From Bacteroidales bacterium UBA3297 (GTDB taxonomy: Bacteria > Bacteroidota > Bacteroidia > Bacteroidales > Paludibacteraceae), in contig DETD01000020.1 of assembly GCA_002362105.1 (NCBI GenBank), positions 1-64,000 of the forward strand: a DNA stretch of 64,000 bases, in the 5' to 3' direction. Below the pieces are notes generated by a model, which saw only the letters and a program-made list of their open reading frames with translations, searched no databases and was not told the origin of the DNA. The position numbers and the translations under genes were made by a program. Shown one piece after another: positions 52,700-63,164 of the stretch; positions within the stretch are counted from its first letter, which is position 1; every line of letters starts with the position of its first letter.

Positions 52700-54280
52700 A
52701 TGGGTTTCATAGAAGAAATAAAGCGAAGACGCACCTTTGCAGTAGTCAGTCACCCCGATGCGGGTAAAACCACACTTACCGAGAAATTGTTGTTGTTCGG
52801 AGGCGCCATCCACATTGCCGGAGCCGTAAAGAGCAACAAGATAAAGAAGACCGCCACCAGCGACTGGATGGAAATAGAAAAGCAACGTGGAATTTCGGTT
52901 GCGACCTCGGTTATGGCATTCGACTACAACGGCTACAAGATTAACATTCTTGATACCCCAGGTCACCAAGACTTCCAGGAAGACACCTTCCGAACACTTA
53001 CGGCTGTAGACAGTGTAATTATTGTAATTGACTGCGCCAAGGGTGTAGAGGCACAGACCCGAAAACTGATGGAAGTGTGCCGTATGCGTAAGACCCCGGT
53101 GATTGTGTTCATCAACAAGATGGACCGTAACGGTAACAACGCGTTCGACTTGTGCGACGAAGTAGAGAAAGAACTCCAGATAAAAGTACGTCCGTTGTCG
53201 TGGCCAATCAACCAAGGCGAGAAATTCAAGGGCGTATACAACATCTACAAAAAGCAATTGAACCTGTTCACGCCAAGCAAGCAGACCATTTCGGAATGCG
53301 TTGAGTTCGACGATGTGAACAATCCGGAGTTGGAGAACTACATCGGAGAGGAAGACGCCGAGCAACTTCGGACAGACATTGAGCTAATAGAGGGCGTATA
53401 TCCGGAATTTGACGTCAACACCTATTTGTCGGGCGATGTAGCGCCTGTATTCTTCGGTTCAGCGTTGAACAACTTCGGTATCAAAGAGTTGCTAGACTGT
53501 TTCTGCGAAATAGCGCCATGTCCGCAGCCAACCCAGACCGTTGAGCGGGAAATCAAACCAGAAGAGAACGGATTTTCGGGCTTTGTCTTTAAAATCCACG
53601 CCAATATGGACCCCAACCACCGCAGCTGTATCGCCTTTGTGAAAGTCTGCTCGGGTAAGTTCGAGCGAAACGTGAACTACAAGCACGTCCGCCAGGGCAA
53701 GATGATGAAGTTCAGCAGCCCAACGGCCTTTATGGCCCAGAAGAAGGAGACGGTCGACGAGGCCTATCCGGGCGATATTGTAGGTCTGCCCGACAGCAAC
53801 AGCACCTTCAAAATTGGCGACACCCTGAGCAGCGGCGAAGACATCCACTTCAAGGGAATACCTAGCTTCTCGCCAGAAATGTTCAAATACATCGAGAACG
53901 CCGACCCAATGAAGGCAAAACAACTGACCAAGGGTATTGAGCAGTTGATGGACGAAGGTGTGGCACAGCTCTTCACCAACCAGTTCAACGGCCGCCGCAT
54001 TGTGGGTACAGTAGGCCAACTGCAGTTCGAGGTCATCCAATACCGCCTAGAGCACGAATATAACGCCCAGTGCCGCTGGGAGCCCATCAGCCTGTATAAA
54101 GCCTGCTGGATAGAAAGCGACGACAAAGCCCAGCTAGCGGACTTTAAGAAACGCAAATTCCAATACATGGCAACCGATAAAGACGGCCGCGACGTGTTCC
54201 TTGCCGACTCGGGCTACATTCTACAAATGGCACAAAGCGACTTCCCACATATAAAGTTCCACTTCTCAAGCGAATTCTAA
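52700..54280 (+). CDS. prfC: Peptide chain release factor 3
   Basis: This GTPase frees RF1/RF2 from the ribosome after termination. 526 residues: G1 [10 protein letters not shown], the switch region RGISVATS, G3 DTPGHQDF, G4 NKMD. The EF-G-like domain II and the RF3 C-terminal domain follow ([20 protein letters not shown]). Length is that of E. coli RF3 (529). The next gene begins at the base after the stop. Confidence 0.96.
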   Translation: MGFIEEIKRRRTFAVVSHPDAGKTTLTEKLLLFGGAIHIAGAVKSNKIKKTATSDWMEIEKQRGISVATSVMAFDYNGYKINILDTPGHQDFQEDTFRTLTAVDSVIIVIDCAKGVEAQTRKLMEVCRMRKTPVIVFINKMDRNGNNAFDLCDEVEKELQIKVRPLSWPINQGEKFKGVYNIYKKQLNLFTPSKQTISECVEFDDVNNPELENYIGEEDAEQLRTDIELIEGVYPEFDVNTYLSGDVAPVFFGSALNNFGIKELLDCFCEIAPCPQPTQTVEREIKPEENGFSGFVFKIHANMDPNHRSCIAFVKVCSGKFERNVNYKHVRQGKMMKFSSPTAFMAQKKETVDEAYPGDIVGLPDSNSTFKIGDTLSSGEDIHFKGIPSFSPEMFKYIENADPMKAKQLTKGIEQLMDEGVAQLFTNQFNGRRIVGTVGQLQFEVIQYRLEHEYNAQCRWEPISLYKACWIESDDKAQLADFKKRKFQYMATDKDGRDVFLADSGYILQMAQSDFPHIKFHFSSEF

Positions 54281-55138
54281 ATGAGAAAAAGTATTCTTAC
54301 CCCATTTCTGGCAGCAACTCTTCTACTAACGGGGTGCTCGTCGGACAAGAACGATGCACTAGCACTCCTCGAGAGTGACGACGTAGAGTCGGTCTACTGC
54401 AGCGACACCATAAGTGCGTCGGGATTGGCCGGAAACACGGTCAGAAGTGCAGGAAGCAATACGGCCAACGAGCCAGCCGCTAACACCGCAAAGAAGATTG
54501 TAAAGACTGGCGACCTTACCATTAAGGGTGAAGATATACTGGCTATAAAGAAGGGAATTGACAGCCTTACCAAGAAGATGAACGGCGTCTACTCGAGGGA
54601 AGACTACAGAAAATGGTCGTGGGGCACCGAGTATAATCTGACCATACGTATACCCAGCCAGAACTTCGACCTGTTTATGAACGCTGTAGACGGGACGGGG
54701 TATACGCTGACCCAGAAGATTATTGAATCGACCGACCATACCAGCGCCTATCTGGACGCCGAATCGCGGAAAAAGACAAAAGACGCTATTGCCGAGCGCT
54801 ACCGCGCACTGCTCAAACAATGCCACAGCATTGACGACATACTCCGGGTTCAGAGCCGTTTAGACAAAATTCAGGAAGATGCGGAAGCAGAAGCCAAGAG
54901 AATGCTTTCGATAGACGACGCTGTTGCGTACAGCACCATAAAGGTCTGCATTGAAACAAACGAAAAAAGAACTTCGTCGGAGGACGACGACTCTATTGCC
55001 GACTCGTTCAAAGCCGGATGGCAACTGGCTAAAAACACCGTCTACCTGCTGATAAAGCTATGGCCGTTCTGGATTGTAGCCGGCGTTGTCTTCTACTTTA
55101 TCCGCAAAAGAAGGAAAGTCCAAAAGGCAGACAAATAA
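54281..55138 (+). CDS. DUF4349 lipoprotein
   Basis: 285 residues. Lipoprotein signal with Cys19 (LLLTGCSS). The DUF4349 core (about 70-235) shows VKTGDLTIKGEDI, YNLTIRIPSQNFDLFMNAV, a coiled-coil SRLDKIQEDAEAEAKRM and AYSTIKVCI. One membrane helix near 258-275 (WPFWIVAGVVFYFI) is followed by a basic tail. Function unknown; begins at the base after the prfC stop, so the two are cotranscribed, an arrangement with no evident functional link. Confidence 0.8.
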   Translation: MRKSILTPFLAATLLLTGCSSDKNDALALLESDDVESVYCSDTISASGLAGNTVRSAGSNTANEPAANTAKKIVKTGDLTIKGEDILAIKKGIDSLTKKMNGVYSREDYRKWSWGTEYNLTIRIPSQNFDLFMNAVDGTGYTLTQKIIESTDHTSAYLDAESRKKTKDAIAERYRALLKQCHSIDDILRVQSRLDKIQEDAEAEAKRMLSIDDAVAYSTIKVCIETNEKRTSSEDDDSIADSFKAGWQLAKNTVYLLIKLWPFWIVAGVVFYFIRKRRKVQKADK

Positions 55139-55160
55139 AACAAACAACCTTTAGGCAAAC

Positions 55161-55188
55161 GAGGCGCAAACGAATGTGCTTGCGCCTC
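55161..55188. terminator. Hairpin between the DUF4349 gene and the M18 aminopeptidase gene
   Basis: GAGGCGCAA pairs with TTGCGCCTC across a 10-base loop; no T run follows, so termination is uncertain. Confidence 0.4.
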
Positions 55189-55254
55189 TAACAGCCTAAC
55201 AGGCCGCATAAACTATGAAATGACTGTCCCCCCAGCCAAATTCCGGGGGAAAAA

Positions 55255-56553
55255 TCACACGCTAAAGAAGGTGGTAAACACTTGTGTCGCATACCACTGG
55301 TCGAGCACACCACCCGTTTCGCGGGAAGCGTGCATACCCAACATAGGGTTACCCACATCAACACCACGAATATCGAGTTGGCGGGTTAAGATATTGCCCA
55401 GGGTGGAACCACCTGCCATATCGCTTCTGTTGGCAAAGAACTGGCAAGGAACACCAGCCTGCCGGCATAAGGAGATAAAGACAGAGGCGCCATCGGCATC
55501 GGTCATATATTTCTGACTCGCATTATACTTCACTACAGGACCACCATTTAAAACCGGATGCAGCACTGGGTCGTGCTTACCCACGGCGTTGGGATGGAGC
55601 GCGTGCGCCTGGTCGGCCGAGATCATAAACGAACGATAGACCATCCGTTGGAAGTCTTCGGTCGATAAAGCGAGCTTGTCGCATATCCGTTCAAGAATGT
55701 GTCGGAGCGTTGGAGCGGCCGCCCCCTGCTTAGTGCCAGAACCGACCTCCTCGTTATCGAAAACGCACAACATGTTGTTCTTCCCTGCATCGGCCGCATT
55801 CAGCAACGCCTGCAAGCCAGCGTAAGCCATAGCCAGGTCGTCGAGTTTAGGCGAGAGCAACAGATTATTGTCCAAGCCCAACACACAGCCTTTCTGCACA
55901 TCGTAGAGGAACAGGTCGCAATCGACAATATCGTCGGCAGCCACCCCCAGTTTAGCTGCAACAGCCCGCAAAAGGGCGCCCTCTTTCACAAAAGTCTGGT
56001 CGACGGTAGCCACAAACAGCGGCATATCGGTTTGCGGGTTCAACTCCACACCCGCATTCACCTGCCGGTTCATATGGATAGCCAGACTAGGTATAACACC
56101 AACAGGACGTTCCAAATCGACCAAAACCTGTTTGGGGTTAAGCGGATCATCGGTCTTCAACACCACCCTACCGGCAACGGAAAGCGGACGGTCGAGCCAC
56201 GACATCAGGATGGCACCGCCATACACCTCCGTGTTCAAGCGGAGCAAACCAGCCGCCAGCATTTCGGGGTTTGGCTTAATGCGGAAGGTCGGAGAATCGG
56301 AGTGTGCGGTAATGAAGCGGAAACCTGTTTCCGGCAACTCTTCACCGCCCAAAGTAAAGGCGAACAGCGCGGAACCGTTTTGACGGACGAAATACTTTCC
56401 CGGCGTTCTGAGCGTCCAGACATCGGTCAGCACCAACTCTTGGAAACCCGCCCCTAACAACGCTTGCACCATATTTTCAACCACATGGAAACAAGAGGGG
56501 CTTTTATGTATAAAGTCGAGCAACTGCTCGGAATGCGCAATAAACTGGTCCAT
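55255..56553 (-). CDS. M18 family aminopeptidase
   Basis: This zinc metallopeptidase removes acidic or neutral N-terminal residues from peptides. 432 residues. Metal-ligand motifs: ITAHSDSPTFRIKP, LDDLAMAY, CVFDNEEVGSGTKQGA. The C-terminal GNPMLGMHASRETGG carries the last His ligand. It forms large cytosolic assemblies (ApeB/DAP-like); no signal peptide. It diverges from the SMP-30 gene and converges on the DUF4349 gene. Confidence 0.93.
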   Translation of the reverse strand: MDQFIAHSEQLLDFIHKSPSCFHVVENMVQALLGAGFQELVLTDVWTLRTPGKYFVRQNGSALFAFTLGGEELPETGFRFITAHSDSPTFRIKPNPEMLAAGLLRLNTEVYGGAILMSWLDRPLSVAGRVVLKTDDPLNPKQVLVDLERPVGVIPSLAIHMNRQVNAGVELNPQTDMPLFVATVDQTFVKEGALLRAVAAKLGVAADDIVDCDLFLYDVQKGCVLGLDNNLLLSPKLDDLAMAYAGLQALLNAADAGKNNMLCVFDNEEVGSGTKQGAAAPTLRHILERICDKLALSTEDFQRMVYRSFMISADQAHALHPNAVGKHDPVLHPVLNGGPVVKYNASQKYMTDADGASVFISLCRQAGVPCQFFANRSDMAGGSTLGNILTRQLDIRGVDVGNPMLGMHASRETGGVLDQWYATQVFTTFFSV

Positions 56554-56629
56554 ATTGAAATTATTTAAAACCGGTTACGAAGGTAGCGCTAAAAATCCGT
56601 ATATTTACAAAAACGAGTCATTTAATACT

Positions 56630-57646
56630 ATGCTTTACACACTTAAAACAAAAGCAGTGTTGCCCCTGTTGCTAACCATGGTAGCGACAACAGCCTGCAA
56701 CCCTACACCAACAACCCCAGAAAAAATGGAAGTAAAAGAAGTAAAAACCTTTAAGGCCCAGGTAGGCGAAGGCCCTATTTGGGACTACAAGTACAACAGA
56801 CTGCTTTGGATAGACACACAGGGAAGCGTATACATTTACGAGACCGGCTTTATGAAGAAGCAGAAAGAAGGCGGGAAGGGCGAGACGGAAGTGCCCTACA
56901 CAGTTGAAAGGGAAATAAAAGTCGGCAAAATGGTCGGCACCGTGGTTCCCTACACCAAAGACACCGTTATTGTAGGCCTGCAAGACGGCATCTACAAACT
57001 AGACCTTAAAACCGAACGCCTCACCTTTATGGCCGCGCCAGAAGGCGGCATAGAAGGCAACAAATACAACGACGGCAAGTGCGACGCCAGCGGACGCCTT
57101 TGGATTGGCACCATGGACAACAACTGCGCGCCAAAGAAGGCGAACTTCTTCGTTTACGACGGAACAGACAGCCGCAAAGTGCTAGACAGCGTCACCATCT
57201 CGAACGGAGTGGCCTGGTCGCCCGACGGCACCAAAATGTACTACCAAGACACCCCAACCCGGTGCGTCAGCCAGTTTGACTTCGACGAGGAGAAGGGTGA
57301 GATAAGCAACCGCAAAGAGGTGATACAGCTACCCGAGGAACTGGGCACACCCGACGGGAACACCATCGATGAAGAAGGTATGCTGTGGGTTGCCAACTGG
57401 GGCGCGGCCTGCGTCACCCGCTGGAATCCGAATACCGGCGAATTGTTGCAAAAGATAAGCGTTCCGGCCCTCAACGTTACCGCCGTCGCATTCGGCGGTG
57501 AGAATCTGGACGAACTCTACATCACGACCGCCGCCCTCTGGATGCCCGAAGGCGAAGAGAAGAACTACCCCAACGCCGGCAAACTGTTTGTCGTAAAGCC
57601 CGGCGTAAAAGGCAGAAAGTGCAACTACTTTAAAAACGGCAAGTAA
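56630..57646 (+). CDS. SMP-30/gluconolactonase-like lipoprotein
   Basis: 338 residues from the ATG at 56630. Lipoprotein signal with Cys23 (LLTMVATTACNP). The mature part is a six-bladed beta-propeller with family motifs GEGPIWDYKYNRLLWIDTQG, NDGKCDASGRLWIGTMD and SNGVAWSPDGTKMYYQDT. The metal-ligand Glu/Asn/Asp residues occur in these. Related enzymes hydrolyse sugar lactones. An upstream extension to 56555 has no support. Confidence 0.88.
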   Translation: MLYTLKTKAVLPLLLTMVATTACNPTPTTPEKMEVKEVKTFKAQVGEGPIWDYKYNRLLWIDTQGSVYIYETGFMKKQKEGGKGETEVPYTVEREIKVGKMVGTVVPYTKDTVIVGLQDGIYKLDLKTERLTFMAAPEGGIEGNKYNDGKCDASGRLWIGTMDNNCAPKKANFFVYDGTDSRKVLDSVTISNGVAWSPDGTKMYYQDTPTRCVSQFDFDEEKGEISNRKEVIQLPEELGTPDGNTIDEEGMLWVANWGAACVTRWNPNTGELLQKISVPALNVTAVAFGGENLDELYITTAALWMPEGEEKNYPNAGKLFVVKPGVKGRKCNYFKNGK

Positions 57647-57687
57647 AGCCTAAAAGAAATAGGGGGCACCAGCACCCTAGCCCCAAG

Positions 57688-57726
57688 GAGGATGTACCGC
57701 AGAATACGGTACATCCTCTTTTTTTG
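57688..57726 (+). terminator. Terminator of the SMP-30 gene
   Basis: GAGGATGTACCG pairs with CGGTACATCCTC across 7 bases, then seven T. Confidence 0.9.
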
Positions 57727-57816
57727 TGTGGCAGAGCCCCCGAGAAGCACCAAAAATAAGGATTTCACCGCCAAAAATCATCAAATATTGGTATTTCCGC
57801 CAGAAATAGTTGTCGG

Positions 57817-57824
57817 TAACTTTG
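57817..57824 (+). promoter_or_regulatory. -7 element of the ABC pair operon
   Basis: TAACTTTG, 20 bases before the ATG at 57845; exact consensus. Confidence 0.5.
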
Positions 57825-57844
57825 CCTTACAAAAAAATGAAGAG

Positions 57845-59617
57845 ATGACCCAACAAAAATCGCTACTATCCTGGATTTACACATTTGCAGGAAAAAAGAA
57901 AAAACTGTATCTACTAAGTGTCATTTTCGCAATAATAAGTGTAGCCTTCGCAATAGCCCCCTACTTTGTTATAGCCGACATTGTCAACCACCTGTTAGCA
58001 GGCACACGTGAATGGGACTTTTATTTGGAGAGGTGCGCCCTCACCGCCCTCTTCTGGCTGGGAAACTCTCTCTTCCACATGATTTCGACAGCCATAAGCC
58101 ACATGGCCACTTTCAGTCTGCTGGCAAGCATCAGGAAAACGCTCTGCGACAAGCTGGCCCGGCTACCCCTCGGCACAGTGCTGAACATGCCGTCGGGCGC
58201 CCTCAAGAACATACTGGTAGAACGGATAGACAGCATGGAAACGACCCTGGCGCACATAGTGCCAGAATACACCTCGAACCTGCTGCTACCGCTCGTACTG
58301 TTCGGCTATCTGTTCAGCATAGACTGGCGGTTGGGATTGGCCTCACTGGCCACGCTGCCCATAGCCATGGTGTGCCTGGTGTTTGTTATGAAAGACGCAC
58401 AAGAACGGTTTGCCTACGCCATTGAGAAAACAAAAGTGCTGAACGACACCGCCGTAGAATACATCAACGGCATAGAAGTCATAAAGGCGTTCGGGAAATC
58501 GAAATCGTCGTACGACAAGTTCGTTATAGCCGCAGAAGAAGGTTCGGCCTGTTACGTAGAGTGGATGCGCGACTGTATATGGCCGTTCACCATAGCCATC
58601 GTATTTGCCACATCGACCCTCTTGCCCGTACTTCCGTTGGGCGGCTACTTTTTCTGGAACGGCACACTGTCCGCCACCGACTTCATTACGATAATAATCC
58701 TCTCGATGAGCCTCATCCAGCCCATACTGACCGTCTATTCCTACCACGACGACATTGCCAAGGCAACCGTCATATTCGAAGAGGTTGGAAGCGTGTTGGA
58801 AAAGAAAGAGCTGAACCGTCCGGCCCAGTCGCTAACAACGCCAGAAGACTACTCTATCAGGCTCAGCGACGTACACTTCAGCTACCAGACCGACGGAGCA
58901 GAAACCCCAGCCAAAGAAGTACTCCACGGCATCAGCATGTACCTGCCCCAAGGCTCGTTCACGGCATTCGTGGGACCGAGCGGTAGCGGCAAATCGACCA
59001 TAGCCCGCCTGATAGCCTCGCTGTGGGACGTCAACACCGGCAAGATAGAGATAGGCGGTGTAGACCTCAGAGACCTGTCGCTGACAGACTACAACAACAC
59101 TGTGGCCTTCGTGAACCAAGACAACTTCCTGTTCGACCTAAGCATCCGCGAAAACATCAGGCTGGCCAAACCAGAAGCCACCGACGATGAGGTAACAGAA
59201 ATAGCAAAAAAAGCAGGCTGCTACGACTTCATAATGGGCCTAGAGAACGGATTTGACACCATAGTCGGTGGAAGCGGGACACACCTGAGCGGCGGCGAAC
59301 GGCAACGCATAGCCATAGCGAGAGCCATGATGAAGGACGCCCCCATCGTCATACTGGACGAAGCAACATCGTACACCGACCCCGAAAGCGAAGCCACAAT
59401 ACAGGAAAGTGTGGCACAACTTGTAAAAGGGAAAACACTCATCGTCATAGCCCACCGGCTGTCGACCATAAAAGACGCCGACAAAATATACGTCATACAG
59501 GACGGCACCATCGAGTCGTCGGGAACCCACGAGGAACTATTAGCCGAAGAAGGGCTTTACTGGAATATGTGGAATGCGCACATCAGCGCAAAAGATACAG
59601 ATAAGGAGGAATTGTAA
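57845..59617 (+). CDS. ABC transporter half (permease-ATPase), IrtA/YbtP-like
   Basis: 590 residues from the ATG at 57845; upstream sequence is the SMP-30 terminator, not coding. A six-helix membrane domain (about 20-300) precedes the ABC domain: Walker A GPSGSGKST, signature LSGGERQRIAIARAM, VILDEATSYTDPESE. The TDPE/VDPE form of the D-loop is usual in siderophore-type IrtAB/YbtPQ pairs. It forms a heterodimer with the adjoining gene. Substrate unknown. Confidence 0.85.
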   Translation: MTQQKSLLSWIYTFAGKKKKLYLLSVIFAIISVAFAIAPYFVIADIVNHLLAGTREWDFYLERCALTALFWLGNSLFHMISTAISHMATFSLLASIRKTLCDKLARLPLGTVLNMPSGALKNILVERIDSMETTLAHIVPEYTSNLLLPLVLFGYLFSIDWRLGLASLATLPIAMVCLVFVMKDAQERFAYAIEKTKVLNDTAVEYINGIEVIKAFGKSKSSYDKFVIAAEEGSACYVEWMRDCIWPFTIAIVFATSTLLPVLPLGGYFFWNGTLSATDFITIIILSMSLIQPILTVYSYHDDIAKATVIFEEVGSVLEKKELNRPAQSLTTPEDYSIRLSDVHFSYQTDGAETPAKEVLHGISMYLPQGSFTAFVGPSGSGKSTIARLIASLWDVNTGKIEIGGVDLRDLSLTDYNNTVAFVNQDNFLFDLSIRENIRLAKPEATDDEVTEIAKKAGCYDFIMGLENGFDTIVGGSGTHLSGGERQRIAIARAMMKDAPIVILDEATSYTDPESEATIQESVAQLVKGKTLIVIAHRLSTIKDADKIYVIQDGTIESSGTHEELLAEEGLYWNMWNAHISAKDTDKEEL

Positions 59618-61366
59618 ATGTTCGATACACTAAGACGCTTTTTCTTGTTTTGCGACAAAGAGAACCGCAAGAAATTCTACTACGCCATAATTCTGGGCGT
59701 TGTAAACTCGTTTTTCATCGTCCTGAAAATTGTAGCCGTATCGGTAATGCTGCAGAGCGTGATAGAGGCCACCACACAAGGAACTGCCTTTGACACAGCC
59801 GCCATAGTGCAATCGGTTCTCATCATGCTGGCAAGCATAGCGGGCGGCATCGTCACCAAGAAGTACGTAACCATGTGGCAGACCGAAGGCGGCTACCGCA
59901 CCAGCGCCCGCAAACGCATCGAGATAGCCGAACACCTCCGCTACCTGCCCATGGGATACTTCAACACGAACAGCCTGGGCGAAATAACCACCGTTACCAC
60001 CAATACCATGGAACTGCTGGGCGACATAGCAACCCGGGCGGTAATGATGGTGCTGCAAGGCCTGCTCGACTCGCTGCTCATCATCGTAATGATAGTCTTC
60101 TTCAACTGGAAGGTGGCATTGACCGCCTTGGCGGGCTTCGTACTGTTCCAACTCGTAAACGTACTGATGCGACTTTCGGTCCGTGGCATATCGGACAGGA
60201 AACACGAGGTAGACACCGCCCAAGTATCGGACGTGCTGGAATTTATACAGGGAATAGCGGAAGTAAAGGCCTACAACCTGACGGGAAGCCGGAGCAAAGA
60301 GTTGAACCAAGTGATTGACGAATGCCGGAAGGTGAACGCGGAAATGGAACTCCGCTGTATACCTATATCGGCAATACAGTCGCTCATAGCCAAACTGACA
60401 GGCGTAGGCATAATGACAATGTCTATCGGCCTGTACCTCAGCGGAGAGATGACGGTAGCACACTGCTCCATAATGCTCATCTGCTCGTTTATGCTGTTCA
60501 CATCGCTTGAAGCAGGCGGCAACTACTCGGCCCTGTTGCGGACAATAGACCTGGCTGTGGGAAAGGCGAACAAGATTCTAGCACTGCCCACAATGGATAT
60601 AGAAGGCAAAGAGATAGTACCAAAAGACTTGACTATAGCCGCCCACGACATTGCCTTCGCATATGCGAAAAAGAGAGTGATAGACGGCGTGTCGCTGTCG
60701 GTGCCACCCAAGGCGACAGTGGCCTTTGTGGGGCCGTCGGGAAGCGGGAAAACAACGCTCTGCCACCTGCTGGCGCGCTTCTGGGACGTTGACCAGGGGA
60801 AAGTCACACTGGGAGGCGTTGATGTAAAGGAATACAGCATGGACGCATTGATGAAGAATTTCAGTTTCGTGTTCCAGAACGTGTACCTCTTCCACGACAC
60901 CATTGCCAACAACATCCGTTTCGGCAATCCAGACGCACCGATGGAGGCTGTGATAGAGGCCGCAAAAAAAGCCTGCTGCCACGAGTTCATCGCCCAACTG
61001 CCCAACGGGTACGACACCGTAATCGGAGAAAATGGTGCCTCACTGTCGGGAGGGGAAAAACAGCGCATTTCTATAGCCCGCGCAATACTGAAAGACTCCC
61101 CTATCATAATACTCGACGAGGCAACCGCCAATGTCGACCCGGAAAACGAGCGCGAGTTGATGAACGCTGTCTCGGCTCTCACTAAAGAGAAAACGGTGAT
61201 GATGATAGCCCACAGACTGAAAACCGTGCGGGAAGCCGACCAAATATATGTGGTAGACAACGGAAAAATAGTCGACGCCGGCACCCACAAGGAACTGATG
61301 GGACACGAAGGCATCTACTCCAGATTTATTGCCAGCCGGAAGAAAGCCGTAAGTTGGAAACTGTAA
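59618..61366 (+). CDS. ABC transporter half (permease-ATPase), IrtB/YbtQ-like
   Basis: 582 residues, starting at the base after the previous stop. Six-helix membrane domain, then Walker A GPSGSGKTT, signature LSGGEKQRISIARAI, IILDEATANVDPENE. Partner of the upstream half-transporter, giving a heterodimeric exporter or importer of the IrtAB/YbtPQ class. A methyltransferase follows 18 bases later. Confidence 0.85.
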   Translation: MFDTLRRFFLFCDKENRKKFYYAIILGVVNSFFIVLKIVAVSVMLQSVIEATTQGTAFDTAAIVQSVLIMLASIAGGIVTKKYVTMWQTEGGYRTSARKRIEIAEHLRYLPMGYFNTNSLGEITTVTTNTMELLGDIATRAVMMVLQGLLDSLLIIVMIVFFNWKVALTALAGFVLFQLVNVLMRLSVRGISDRKHEVDTAQVSDVLEFIQGIAEVKAYNLTGSRSKELNQVIDECRKVNAEMELRCIPISAIQSLIAKLTGVGIMTMSIGLYLSGEMTVAHCSIMLICSFMLFTSLEAGGNYSALLRTIDLAVGKANKILALPTMDIEGKEIVPKDLTIAAHDIAFAYAKKRVIDGVSLSVPPKATVAFVGPSGSGKTTLCHLLARFWDVDQGKVTLGGVDVKEYSMDALMKNFSFVFQNVYLFHDTIANNIRFGNPDAPMEAVIEAAKKACCHEFIAQLPNGYDTVIGENGASLSGGEKQRISIARAILKDSPIIILDEATANVDPENERELMNAVSALTKEKTVMMIAHRLKTVREADQIYVVDNGKIVDAGTHKELMGHEGIYSRFIASRKKAVSWKL

Positions 61367-61384
61367 AACTAAAAACATAGGAAC

Positions 61385-62185
61385 ATGGAAATTTCATTAA
61401 AGCTGGGCGACGTAGAGACCACAGCGCTCATACCCGTAGCAATAAAAGCCAGCGAGTCGCTTCGCAAAAATGCCAGAGTCTACGACGACGTTGCCGTTAA
61501 AATGGTACAATCGCTTGCCATCGACACCAAAGCCTACGACAAGTTTATGTCGCACGAGGGTGTGATTGCCCGCACCGTAATGCTAGACCGCATGGTTCAG
61601 ACATTTGTAAAAGAGCATCCAGATGCCGTCGTTGTCAATATGGCAGCCGGATTCGACAACCGCTTCAAACGTGTAGATAACGGACGCATAACCTGGTTCG
61701 ACCTCGACCTGCCCGACACGATTATTCTGCGCAAAAAGGTGTTTGAGGAGCGCGACAGAGTAACGATGATAGCCGGCGACGTGCTCAACGACGACTGGTG
61801 CGCCACCGTAAGAAAAGCAGTGGAGGCAAAGAACTCGGAAATGCTGTTCCTGGCGGAAGGACTGCTGATGTACCTCACGCTGGAAGAAATTGGCACAATG
61901 CTGCACATACTGAAAAAGAACTTCCCAAACGGCACCCTGTTTGCGGAACAGAACAGCCCACTTCTAGTTAAAAACCAGAAGTACCACGACACCGTTAAGA
62001 ACACCAAAGCCGTCTTTAGGAGCGGCACGAAAAAAGCCAGTGAACTCTGCGCCTTGTGCGAAGGTATAAAGTGTGTGGAAGAGCACAGTTTCAACGAAGA
62101 GATGAAGAAACACTCCATCCGGGGCAAACTGTTCGCCTTCCTCTTCCCATCGCTCAACGACCGCTGGGCCACCTTTGTGTGGTAA
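61385..62185 (+). CDS. Class I SAM-dependent methyltransferase (PPM1/LCMT-like)
   Basis: 266 residues. The SAM motif is VVNMAAGFDNRFKRVD, with WFDLDLPDTIILRK as the acidic loop and LFLAEGLLMYLTLEEI as motif IV/post-IV of the leucine-carboxyl methyltransferase superfamily. Such enzymes often modify small molecules in natural-product clusters (Tcm/Pol families). With the ABC pair it could modify the transported compound. Third gene of the operon. Confidence 0.8.
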   Translation: MEISLKLGDVETTALIPVAIKASESLRKNARVYDDVAVKMVQSLAIDTKAYDKFMSHEGVIARTVMLDRMVQTFVKEHPDAVVVNMAAGFDNRFKRVDNGRITWFDLDLPDTIILRKKVFEERDRVTMIAGDVLNDDWCATVRKAVEAKNSEMLFLAEGLLMYLTLEEIGTMLHILKKNFPNGTLFAEQNSPLLVKNQKYHDTVKNTKAVFRSGTKKASELCALCEGIKCVEEHSFNEEMKKHSIRGKLFAFLFPSLNDRWATFVW

Positions 62186-62205
62186 ATGGAGAAAAGAAGG
62201 AACAA

Positions 62206-62248
62206 CCCAGCCACGGAGGAATGGTGTTACCACTTCTCTGTGGCTGGG
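62206..62248 (+). terminator. Hairpin after the methyltransferase gene
   Basis: CCCAGCCACGGAG pairs with CTCTGTGGCTGGG (one G-U) across a 17-base loop; the following sequence is not T-rich, so it may not be a classical terminator. Confidence 0.4.
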
Positions 62249-62358
62249 AAATGCCTATTTACAGGCAATTAACGATTAGAATTTATCAATTCCCGATTTT
62301 TATCGGACAGCAATAGTTACAAATATAAAGTTTTTTTTACAGATGTATTTCATTTTTA

Positions 62359-63153
62359 TCACCTTTTACCCAACTTCAACTGCTTAACTTTAAGTTGATC
62401 TGCATTCATTTCACTGCCAGATTCTTTCGAAGACAAAACATTATCAGGGAACTCGGAATTTACCAATTCAGTAGTTTCCGATTTAGCGAACGGGTTATGG
62501 AAAACTGCTCTATAAGGCGAATAATTGACCTTAAAAAGTTCCTCGTTTACTGCGTCCAAATCAATCAAATCCATAACCTGTAAGAGATATTTCCACTCCC
62601 TATCTCCTATAACTTTATCTGCCACCGACAACTCGAACAAACTTTCAACAATCGTTTTTTTCTTCTTTTTGTCCAACTTTCCAATTAGTTCGGTAGCATT
62701 TTTCAAGTCACCTTCGTTTAAAGTTTTATTTCTGTCCCTAACATAATCATCTCCAAATTCCCCTTTAATAGCAGCCAACTCATTCTCGGAAGGTTGTTGA
62801 TCTGTCAATAGCCAAAAAAGAATGAATTTTGCATTTTTTTCATCAAATTTTTCATCAAATTTTTCACAAAGCGAACCAATCATCCTGTCAAATAGTTTTC
62901 CTTCTATATTAGGTATATAGTGAGCGAACTTGAGAGCTGAGAAACAAAATGAAGGAAGAAAAGTTATAAGTAAGATGAGAAACATTAAGAAACCAGAAAG
63001 TCCCAATAAACTTTTAATAATATAGATTAACCCCAACAATAATGACAAAGCCACCCCAATATAAATAACGTATGCCACTATAGGGAACAATAAGCAAACA
63101 AGTCCATAAAATAGCGTTTTCCAATTCACACAAGATAGGATGCTCTTAATCAT
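62359..63153 (-). CDS. Membrane-anchored TerB-like protein (hypothetical)
   Basis: 264 residues. Two N-terminal membrane helices (about 13-36 and 52-74). A cytoplasmic region ends in a TerB-type motif with Trp (ESLFELSVADKVIGDREWKYL, about 160-180), close to the motif in the two J-domain proteins. No J domain here; the C-terminus is charged and likely disordered. Encoded 11 bases after the partial membrane protein gene, so probably cotranscribed with it. AT-rich. Confidence 0.6.
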   Translation of the reverse strand: MIKSILSCVNWKTLFYGLVCLLFPIVAYVIYIGVALSLLLGLIYIIKSLLGLSGFLMFLILLITFLPSFCFSALKFAHYIPNIEGKLFDRMIGSLCEKFDEKFDEKNAKFILFWLLTDQQPSENELAAIKGEFGDDYVRDRNKTLNEGDLKNATELIGKLDKKKKKTIVESLFELSVADKVIGDREWKYLLQVMDLIDLDAVNEELFKVNYSPYRAVFHNPFAKSETTELVNSEFPDNVLSSKESGSEMNADQLKVKQLKLGKR

Positions 63154-63164
63154 AATAATCTTCC

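Noticed and set aside
57692..57844. N-terminal extension of the first ABC half-transporter
   Set aside because: The extension would begin inside the SMP-30 terminator and run across the -7 element; the ATG at 57845 gives the standard length.
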